From CBFIJI01 sp965662885 (GTDB lineage Bacteria; Bacteroidota; Bacteroidia; Flavobacteriales; Flavobacteriaceae): 28,406 bases of DNA. A model generated the notes under the pieces. That model had not been told where the DNA came from. It saw nothing but the letters and a program-made list of their open reading frames with translations, and did no database searches. The position numbers and the translations under genes are program-made. The stretch lies in NCBI GenBank assembly GCA_965662885.1, contig CBFIJI010000017.1, forward strand, positions 1 to 28,406, written 5' to 3'. Of the stretch, positions 9,201-15,096 are shown in pieces. Numbering within the stretch: the first letter of the stretch is position 1; every line of letters begins with the position of its first letter.

Positions 9201-10086
9201 TATGCAAAAGAATACTTTTAACATCAGCCTCAAAAATTTCATCAATATGTTCTTTTTCAAGGATGGTATCACGGTCAATGATGATTTCATTTCGTTCGAT
9301 TGAAATCACCTCACCAGTATCTTCATCTACGAAATCTTCATGCCATGTTTTAAGAACTCGAGCAGCAAGTTTACGCCCTAATACTTTTTTAAGTCCTGTC
9401 TTTGTTACTTTAATATCCTCAGCAAGATCAAAAATCTCTAGAATATCACGGTCGTGCTCAAAACCAATGGCACGGAAAAGTGTAGTTACAGGTAATTTTT
9501 TCTTTCGGTCGATATAGGCATACATCACACTGTTGATGTCTGTAGCAAATTCAATCCAAGAACCTTTAAATGGAATAACACGTGCAGAGTACAATTTCGT
9601 ACCGTTAGCGTGAAAAGATTGTCCAAAAAATACCCCTGGAGATCTGTGTAATTGAGAAACGACAATACGTTCAGCTCCATTGATTACAAAAGTACCACTA
9701 GGAGTCATGTAAGGAATCGTTCCTAAAAATACGTCCTGAACGATGGTTTCAAAGTCTTCGTGTTCAGGATCAGTACAAAATAGTTTTAATCGTGCCTTAA
9801 GTGGAACGGAATAGGTCAATCCACGTTCAATACATTCTTGAATAGAATAACGGGGGGGATCGACGAAATAGTCTAAAAATTCTAATACAAATTGGTTTCG
9901 TGTATCTGTAATGGGAAAGTTCTCCTTAAATGTATTAAAAAGACCTTCCTCAATGCGCTCCGCAGATTTTGTTTCTAACTGAAAAAAATCTTGAAAAGAT
10001 TTGATTTGAATATCCAAAAAGTCAGGATAGTTAGGAGAGTTTGTTGCTCCTGCGAAGTTAATTCTTTGACTGAGTGTACTTGACAT
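6277..10086 (-). CDS. rpoB: RNA polymerase subunit beta
   Basis: Beta subunit of RNA polymerase, complete at 1269 residues, the usual length for Flavobacteriia. The N-terminal lobe reads [20 protein letters not shown]. The rifampicin region [16 protein letters not shown]...[14 protein letters not shown] contains Asp476, His486 and Ser491, equivalent to E. coli D516, H526 and S531. All three are wild type, so no classical rifampicin-resistance change is present. Later landmarks are [28 protein letters not shown] and the C-terminal [24 protein letters not shown] clamp region. It is separated from rplL by 114 bp containing a long stem-loop, and from rpoC by 25 nt, so rpoB-rpoC-DUF3467 are a tight unit. 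Confidence 0.99.
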   Translation of the reverse strand: [1269 protein letters not shown]

Positions 10087-10142
10087 CTAGATGATTTTAG
10101 GTGTAAAAAGGTATTCTTTGGTGTATTAATAAAAATACAAAT

Positions 10143-10180
10143 AGGTGTAGGCCTTTGGAAAACTCCAAAAGCCTATACCT
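10143..10180 (-). promoter_or_regulatory. Long stem-loop between rplL and rpoB (attenuator or processing site)
   Basis: A 17-bp arm at 10143-10159 pairs with 10164-10180 around a 4-nt loop, with one A-C mismatch and one G-U pair. In the transcript the hairpin lies 20 nt after the rplL stop and about 57 nt before the rpoB start. It is followed by ATTTGTATTTTT rather than a clean U-run, so partial termination or RNase III-type processing fits better than full termination. E. coli has an attenuator and an RNase III site at the same place; equivalence is inferred from position only. Confidence 0.65.
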
Positions 10181-10200
10181 TAAAAATTATGGGGTTAAGC

Positions 10201-10575
10201 TTACTTAACCTCAACTTCAGCGCCTGCCTCTTCAAGTGATTTTTGAAGACCTTCTGCCTCGTCTTTTGCAACACCTTCCTTAATAGGACTTGGTGCGCCA
10301 TCAACAAGTGCTTTCGCCTCTTTAAGACCAAGACCTGTCAATTCTTTTACTAGTTTTACTACAGCAAGTTTTGATCCACCTGCAGCTTTAAGGATTACGT
10401 CAAATTCCGTTTGTGCTTCTTCAGCATCACCACCACCAGCAGCAGGGCCAGCAACAGCAACTGCAGCAGCAGCGGGTTCAATTCCGTATTCATCTTTTAA
10501 TATATCAGCCAATTCATTGACTTCTTTTACGGTCAAGTTGACCAATTGTTCTGCGAATTCTTTTAAATCTGCCAT
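10201..10575 (-). CDS. rplL: Ribosomal protein bL12 (L7/L12)
   Basis: Stalk protein bL12, 124 residues, present in multiple copies on the large subunit where it recruits translational GTPases. The order is the N-terminal dimerisation domain (MADLKEFAEQLVNLTVKEVNELADIL), the alanine/glycine hinge (AAAAVAVAGPAAGGG) and the C-terminal factor-binding domain (TEFDVILKAAGGSKLAVVK, VKELTGLGLKEAKALVDGAP). Length and all domains are normal. It is 75 nt downstream of rplJ, its stalk partner, and is followed by the hairpin at 10143-10180, which could set the ratio of the abundant stalk protein to RNA polymerase. Confidence 0.99.
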   Translation of the reverse strand: MADLKEFAEQLVNLTVKEVNELADILKDEYGIEPAAAAVAVAGPAAGGGDAEEAQTEFDVILKAAGGSKLAVVKLVKELTGLGLKEAKALVDGAPSPIKEGVAKDEAEGLQKSLEEAGAEVEVK

Positions 10576-10650
10576 TTTTAAAGGTTTTGAAATTTTTTTT
10601 AAATTTTACTTATATATTGAATAGAGTGCGTACAAATTAATGTGTTCGGG

Positions 10651-11166
10651 CTATCGTTCCGATAGGGTTTTAAGAATACCAGAAAGTTTACCGCCACCCG
10701 ATTGTAGAGCGGAAACAACGTTTTTCGATGGTGATTGCAACAAGGCAATAACATCAGCAATTAATTCCTCTTTGGATTTGATCTCAACTAAAGTATCAAT
10801 CATGTCGTCACCAACATAAACGGATTCTTCAATATAAGCTCCTTTAAGAATCGGTTTGTCCGATTTCTTACGAAACTCTTTAATCAATTTAGCTGGAGCA
10901 TTACCAGCTTCTGAAAACATCAATGAGGTATTCCCTTTTAAGATTTCAGTCAATTCACCAAAATCTTTTTCCGAAGCTTCCATTGCTTTTCCAAGCAAGG
11001 TGTTTTTCACTACCGTTAATTGAATATCGGCCTTAAAACAAGCACGACGTAATGCTGTAGTTTGCACAGCATTTAAACCGCCAATATCAGCCAGATATAA
11101 GGTTTTTGCATCTTCAAGAGCATCGGTAAGCGTTGCGATTGCTTTTGCTTTTTCTTCTTTAGTCAT
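10651..11166 (-). CDS. rplJ: Ribosomal protein uL10
   Basis: Stalk-base protein uL10, 171 residues, which anchors bL12 dimers to 23S rRNA. The N-terminal MTKEEKAKAIATLTDALEDAK, the TALRRACFKADIQLTVVKNTLLGKAM segment and the C-terminal helix (VIALLQSPSKNVVSALQSGGGKLSGILKTL) are all present. The gap to the upstream rplA is only 21 nt, too short for an E. coli-style L10 leader, so any autoregulatory RNA would have to overlap the rplA end or use another mechanism. It is the central gene of the rplKAJL group. Confidence 0.99.
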   Translation of the reverse strand: MTKEEKAKAIATLTDALEDAKTLYLADIGGLNAVQTTALRRACFKADIQLTVVKNTLLGKAMEASEKDFGELTEILKGNTSLMFSEAGNAPAKLIKEFRKKSDKPILKGAYIEESVYVGDDMIDTLVEIKSKEELIADVIALLQSPSKNVVSALQSGGGKLSGILKTLSER

Positions 11167-11187
11167 CTGTTCTATTTTTGAGCTGTG

Positions 11188-11877
11188 TTAAACGAATTTA
11201 TTATCAACAGGAATACTTGGACTCATTGTCGAGGACATAAAAACACTTTTGATATAAATTCCTTTCGTTGTTGAAGGTTTCAATTTAACGATCGTTTTCA
11301 TCAATTCATCTGCGTTCTCAAAAATTTTATCCGAAGTAAAAGAAGCTTTACCAATGGCAGCATGAACGATTCCTGTTTTGTCAACTTTAAAATCGATCTT
11401 TCCACCTTTGACTTCACTCACTGCTTTTTTAATGTCCATGGTCACTGTTCCAGTTTTGGGATTGGGCATTAACCCACGTGGCCCAAGCACACGTCCTAGT
11501 GGCCCTAATTTTCCCATAACACTGGGCATAGTAACGATAACATCCACATCAGTCCAACCATCTTTGATTTTCTGAAGGTATTCATCTAAACCAACAAAGT
11601 CGGCTCCAGCTTCTTTAGCTTCAGCTTCTTTATCGGGAGTTACTAGTGCTAGTACACGAACATCTTTTCCTGTTCCATGAGGAAGAGTAACTACCCCACG
11701 GACCATTTGATTGGCTTTTCGAGGGTCAACCCCTAAACGAATTGCCAAATCAATGGATGCATCAAATTTAGTCGTCGTAATTTCTTTGACCAAAGCTGAA
11801 GCTTCCTCTAAGGAATAGAGATTTCGCGAATCTACTTTTGCTCTCGCTGCTTTTTTATTTTTAGATAATTTTGCCAT
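11188..11877 (-). CDS. rplA: Ribosomal protein uL1
   Basis: Large-subunit stalk protein uL1, 229 residues, normal length. Landmarks include the basic N-terminus MAKLSKNKKAARAKVDSR, FDASIDLAIRLGVDPRKANQMVRG, and the highly conserved MGKLGPLGRVLGPRGLMPNPKTGTV in the second domain. In many bacteria uL1 represses its own operon by binding the mRNA leader. I could not identify a convincing uL1-binding motif upstream of rplK. It starts 10 nt after the rplK stop, so the two are co-transcribed. Confidence 0.99.
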   Translation of the reverse strand: MAKLSKNKKAARAKVDSRNLYSLEEASALVKEITTTKFDASIDLAIRLGVDPRKANQMVRGVVTLPHGTGKDVRVLALVTPDKEAEAKEAGADFVGLDEYLQKIKDGWTDVDVIVTMPSVMGKLGPLGRVLGPRGLMPNPKTGTVTMDIKKAVSEVKGGKIDFKVDKTGIVHAAIGKASFTSDKIFENADELMKTIVKLKPSTTKGIYIKSVFMSSTMSPSIPVDNKFV

Positions 11878-11887
11878 TGCCTTGTTA

Positions 11888-12331
11888 TTAAGAATTAGAA
11901 GGGAAATCTCCAGTTACTTTAAATCCCATAGAACGTGCAGTACCTGCAACCATCTTCATGGCTGATTCAATTGTGAATGCGTTTAAATCAGGCATTTTAT
12001 CCTCAGCAATGAGTTTAACCTGATCCCAACTAACACTCGCAACTTTCACACGATTGGGCTCACCGGAACCTTTTTTGGCTTTGGCTGCTTCCATTAATTG
12101 AACGGCCGCTGGAGGTGTCTTGGTTACAAAGTCAAATGACTTGTCTTTGTACACAGAAATAACCACTGGTACAATTTTACCAGTTTTATCTTGAGTTCTT
12201 GCATTAAATTGCTTGCAAAACTCCATGATATTAACTCCTGCGGCACCTAGCGCGGGTCCAACCGGTGGCGACGGATTCGCAGCACCTCCCCGAACTTGTA
12301 ATTTTAGAACTTTACTTACTTCTTTTGCCAT
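11888..12331 (-). CDS. rplK: Ribosomal protein uL11
   Basis: Large-subunit protein uL11, 147 residues, at the GTPase-associated centre and also required for stringent-response sensing of idle ribosomes. The conserved AANPSPPVGPALGAAGVNIMEF N-terminal domain and the RNA-binding C-terminal domain (GSGEPNRVKVASVSWDQV, IAEDKMPDLNAFTIESAMKMVAGTARSMG) are intact. The 66-nt gap to nusG contains a weak U-rich stem (about 12368-12388) but no clear promoter, so it is probably read from the upstream secE-nusG transcript. Confidence 0.99.
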   Translation of the reverse strand: MAKEVSKVLKLQVRGGAANPSPPVGPALGAAGVNIMEFCKQFNARTQDKTGKIVPVVISVYKDKSFDFVTKTPPAAVQLMEAAKAKKGSGEPNRVKVASVSWDQVKLIAEDKMPDLNAFTIESAMKMVAGTARSMGFKVTGDFPSNS

Positions 12332-12397
12332 TATTGATAATTATAATTCGACACTGTTTTTGTGGAAGCTAAAACAATATCCAATTTAGTGTAACAT

Positions 12398-12949
12398 TTA
12401 CATTTTCTCTACTTGCATATAACTCAATTCTAAGGGTGTTTTTCTTCCGAAAATTTTAACCATAACTTCGAGTTTTCTTTTTTCTTCGTTGACGTTTTCA
12501 ATAGATCCTGTAAAACCATTAAATGGACCATCAATTACTTTCACATTTTCTCCACTAGTAAAGGGGATAGCAACGTGATCGGTAGCCAATGCCAATTCAT
12601 CTACTTGTCCAAGCATTCTATTGACTTCACTCTTACGAAGAGGAATCGGGTCGCCACCTTTCGTTTCCCCAAGGAAACCGATAACGTTGGTAACCGATTT
12701 AATAATGTGTGGAATTTCACCAACTAAGTTGGCTTTGAGCATGATATAACCGGGAAAATAAACCCGCTCTTTATTCACCTTTTTCCCATTTCGAATCTGT
12801 ACCACTTTTTCAGTAGGGACTAATATATCTTCTACTTGCGAATCGTGACCCAAACGCGTAATCTCGGACATAATATAGTCCTTAATTTTTGCTTCTTGCC
12901 CACTTACAGCACGAACAACATACCATTTTTTTTCGCTAGAAGATGCCAT
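12398..12949 (-). CDS. nusG: Transcription elongation/antitermination factor NusG
   Basis: NusG, 183 residues, binds the RNA polymerase clamp and couples transcription to translation or Rho. The N-terminal NGN domain (KKWYVVRAVSGQEAKIKDYI ... VYFPGYIMLKANL) occupies about residues 7-110. The KOW domain (FTSGENVKVIDGPFNGFTGSIENV) lies in the last 60 residues. Length is normal. It begins 2 nt after secE, so the pair is translationally adjacent, the arrangement seen across bacteria. Confidence 0.99.
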   Translation of the reverse strand: MASSSEKKWYVVRAVSGQEAKIKDYIMSEITRLGHDSQVEDILVPTEKVVQIRNGKKVNKERVYFPGYIMLKANLVGEIPHIIKSVTNVIGFLGETKGGDPIPLRKSEVNRMLGQVDELALATDHVAIPFTSGENVKVIDGPFNGFTGSIENVNEEKRKLEVMVKIFGRKTPLELSYMQVEKM

Positions 12950-12951
12950 AA

Positions 12952-13155
12952 TTATCCGATCAGGTTAAAATAAAATTTGACAAGTCTTGATAATACAGAA
13001 TCCGCACCCCAAATTGCAAGGGAGAATAATACTGAAAAAACAAGAACCACGACAACCAAACGTTGTAGTTCATTTCGCGGTGTCCACGAAACGTTGTTTT
13101 TTAATTCTTCAAAGGAGTCTCTAATGTAGGAGATTAAAACTTGCATTATTATCAT
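12952..13155 (-). CDS. secE: Preprotein translocase subunit SecE
   Basis: SecE, the small essential clamp of the SecYEG channel. The 67-residue protein has an amphipathic N-terminal helix (YIRDSFEELKNNVSWTPRNELQ) and one membrane helix (VVVVLVFSVLFSLAIWGADSVL), the usual single-span form. Two in-frame ATGs are possible, at 13155 and at 13146 (MQVLISYIRDS); the shorter start gives 64 residues and resembles homologues equally well. It lies between tRNA-Trp and nusG on the same strand. Confidence 0.96.
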   Translation of the reverse strand: MIIMQVLISYIRDSFEELKNNVSWTPRNELQRLVVVVLVFSVLFSLAIWGADSVLSRLVKFYFNLIG

Positions 13156-13163
13156 TCTTTAAG

Positions 13164-13236
13164 CACGGGTTGAGAGACTCGAACTCCCGACACCTGGTTT
13201 TGGAGACCAGTGCTCTACCAACTGAGCTAAACCCGT
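13164..13236 (-). tRNA. tRNA-Trp (CCA anticodon)
   Basis: A 73-nt cloverleaf read on the minus strand: acceptor ACGGGTT/AACCCGT, D-arm GCTCAGTTGGTAGAGC, anticodon stem CTGGT/ACCAG with loop CTCCAAA (anticodon CCA), and TTCGAGT T-loop. The discriminator is G and CCA is not encoded. It sits between tuf and secE, so it is processed from the same transcript. Confidence 0.98.
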
Positions 13237-13242
13237 TTTTAT

Positions 13243-13286
13243 TTGACACAAAAGGCATCCGCGTTTGGCGGACACCTTAGGGTCAA
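13243..13286 (-). promoter_or_regulatory. Stem-loop between tuf and tRNA-Trp
   Basis: An 11-bp stem (13252-13262 with 13268-13278, two G-U pairs, 5-nt loop) is enclosed by an outer 5-bp helix TTGAC/GTCAA (13243-13247 with 13282-13286). It lies 18 nt after the tuf stop and 6 nt before the mature tRNA-Trp 5' end. No U-run follows, so it is more likely a processing or stability element that protects the tuf 3' end, or a weak attenuator, than a terminator. Confidence 0.55.
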
Positions 13287-13304
13287 TTTAAAAACATTTT
13301 TTTA

Positions 13305-14489
13305 CTATAAAATTTCCGTAACCTGTCCAGCACCAACAGTTCTACCTCCTTCACGGATAGCGAAGCGAAGTCCAACATTCAATGCAATGGGTTGGATTAG
13401 GTCTACAGTAATTGTAAGGTTATCTCCTGGCATTACCATTTCAACACCGTCAGGTAAGACAATGTTTCCAGTAACGTCGGTAGTTCTTACATAAAACTGT
13501 GGACGGTAGTTATTGTGAAATGGAGTGTGACGTCCACCTTCTTCTTTTTTCAAGATGTACACCTCTGCCTTAAATTTAGCGTGTGGTGTTACAGATCCTG
13601 GCTTACAAATTACCATTCCTCTTTTGATCTCTTCCTTGTCAACACCTCTTAATAGGATACCAACATTATCTCCAGCTTCTCCACGATCTAGAATTTTACG
13701 GAACATCTCAACTCCAGTAATGGTTGATTTCATTTTCTCAGCTCCCATACCGATGATGTCTACTTCATCACTAGTATTGGCAACTCCAGTTTCAATTCGA
13801 CCTGTAGCAACAGTTCCACGTCCAGTAATAGAGAATACGTCTTCAACAGGCATTAAGAAATCTTTTTCTACATCACGTTTTGGTAATTCAATCCATGAAT
13901 CAACTTCTTCCATCAATTTCATGACACTGTCAACCCATTTTCCTTCTCCGTTTAGTGCTCCTAAAGCGGAACCAAGTACAACTGGAGTATTGTCTCCATC
14001 GTAATCGTAGAAAGAAAGTAATTCTCTTACTTCCATTTCAACCAACTCGATAAGTTCTTCATCATCTACCATGTCTGCCTTGTTAAGGAAAACAACGATA
14101 CGAGGTACACCAACTTGGCGACCTAAAAGGATGTGTTCACGTGTTTGTGGCATCGGACCATCTGTAGCAGCAACTACAAGGATAGCACCATCCATTTGTG
14201 CAGCACCCGTAACCATGTTTTTTACATAATCGGCGTGACCTGGACAATCAACGTGTGCATAGTGACGATTCGCTGTCTGATATTCAACGTGTGAGGTATT
14301 AATGGTAATTCCACGTTCTTTTTCTTCTGGCGCATTATCGATTTGATCGAAGCTTCTTGCTTCAGATAAACCTGCATCCGAGAGAACCTTAGTAATAGCT
14401 GCTGTTAGGGTGGTTTTACCGTGATCTACGTGGCCAATAGTTCCAATATTTAAGTGGGGTTTTGACCGATCAAAAGTTTCTTTAGCCAT
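13305..14489 (-). CDS. tuf: Elongation factor Tu
   Basis: EF-Tu, 394 residues, complete. It delivers aminoacyl-tRNA to the ribosome. The GTPase motifs are intact: GHVDHGKTT (P-loop), ITINTSHVEY (switch I), DCPGHADYVKNM (switch II) and NKADMVDD (guanine specificity), followed by domains 2 and 3 ending RFAIREGGRTVGAGQVTEIL. It is the first gene of the tuf-trnW-secE-nusG-rplKAJL-rpoBC run. A TACATTTG element 35-42 nt upstream matches the Bacteroidota -7 box. In the classical order tRNA-Thr(GGT) precedes tuf directly; here a pseudogene and aconitase lie between them. Confidence 0.99.
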   Translation of the reverse strand: MAKETFDRSKPHLNIGTIGHVDHGKTTLTAAITKVLSDAGLSEARSFDQIDNAPEEKERGITINTSHVEYQTANRHYAHVDCPGHADYVKNMVTGAAQMDGAILVVAATDGPMPQTREHILLGRQVGVPRIVVFLNKADMVDDEELIELVEMEVRELLSFYDYDGDNTPVVLGSALGALNGEGKWVDSVMKLMEEVDSWIELPKRDVEKDFLMPVEDVFSITGRGTVATGRIETGVANTSDEVDIIGMGAEKMKSTITGVEMFRKILDRGEAGDNVGILLRGVDKEEIKRGMVICKPGSVTPHAKFKAEVYILKKEEGGRHTPFHNNYRPQFYVRTTDVTGNIVLPDGVEMVMPGDNLTITVDLIQPIALNVGLRFAIREGGRTVGAGQVTEIL

Positions 14490-14523
14490 AATTGGTGTTT
14501 TTTTCTTTATTATTTAAGAGGTG

Positions 14524-14531
14524 CAAATGTA
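14524..14531 (-). promoter_or_regulatory. Putative -7 promoter element of tuf
   Basis: TACATTTG on the minus strand exactly matches the TAnnTTTG -7 consensus of Bacteroidota primary sigma factors and would start a transcript about 30 nt before the tuf ATG. No clear TTG -33 element is at the usual spacing; upstream is an A/T-rich run. Confidence 0.55.
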
Positions 14532-14593
14532 AAAAAAAAATATTTACATTTTCGCCTTGTATGATGAAATAATTTAAAATTTTGATTATTTTA

Positions 14594-15061
14594 TTACTCC
14601 ATCTCAAAAGAATATTCTTTTGTGGATTCATTTACTAAATTATAGATCCCTCTAGCCTTTAGGATATGATCTTTTCCTTTCCACAAAGAACTTAGCGGTA
14701 TCCTATAGTGTTTGCGCTTTTATACCGCTGTTAGTCCAGTACATTTTTTTTGAATTCAACATAATCATTTGTTCTAATAATGAAGACCTAATTCACGATC
14801 GATTTAGAGCAAAATATGATCCGTTATCATCGAGCAAGAGGGTAATTTCCTATACCCCAAAATCCAATTTAATTTAAGGATCGTTTTTATCAACAAAAAA
14901 AATCCATTATTTGGATATCCTCTGAGCTAATATCTTCGGCATCATTTTCTACAGCTTAAAATTTTGAATTTGGAAAAATTTCCAAAACAAATCCAGTGTT
15001 CCTATTTAAAAAAGAACAAAAACTTATTTCTAAAATAAAAGTTGAACAAATAAAACTTCAT
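14594..15061 (-). pseudogene. Decayed gene remnant between tuf and aconitase
   Basis: No long open frame exists, yet the minus strand reads as protein-like sequence in pieces linked by stops and frameshifts. In order: NTGFVLEIFPNSKF-stop-AVENDAEDISSEDIQIMDFF (about 14998-14895); after a slip in a T8 run, VDKNDP-stop-IKLDFGV-stop-EITLLLDDNGSYFALNRS-stop; then in another frame VFIIRTNDYVEFKKNVLD-stop-QRYKSANTIGYR; and in a third IPLSSLWKGKDHILKARG, IYNLVNESTKEYSFEME and a final TAA at 14594-14596. A possible start, MKFYLFNFYFRNKFLFF, a signal-peptide-like segment, begins at 15061. The intact protein would have had about 150 residues. The family is not recognised. It is in the tuf orientation and its 5' end overlaps the aconitase promoter region. 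Several separate lesions argue for true decay rather than one sequencing error. Confidence 0.7.
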
Positions 15062-15074
15062 TTTTGTAATTTCG
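15042..15074 (+). promoter_or_regulatory. Putative promoter of the aconitase gene
   Basis: TTG at 15042-15044, a 22-nt spacer and TAATTTCG at 15067-15074 fit the Bacteroidota pattern TTG-N17-23-TAnnTTTG with one mismatch in the -7 box. The ATG follows 22 nt later. Confidence 0.5.
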
Positions 15075-15096
15075 CCAAAACAAAAAGACATACGCA

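Noticed and set aside
2301..10086. Many open frames of 60-160 codons antisense or out of frame within rpoC and rpoB
   Set aside because: They overlap strongly conserved RNA polymerase sequence, have no recognisable domains and are expected shadows of long AT-rich coding genes.
11167..11187. Possible L10 leader controlling rplJ-rplL
   Set aside because: The gap between rplA and rplJ is only 21 nt, too short for the known leader fold.
12332..12397. Possible uL1-binding leader before rplK
   Set aside because: Only a weak U/A-rich stem is present and no convincing resemblance to the 23S uL1 site could be seen.
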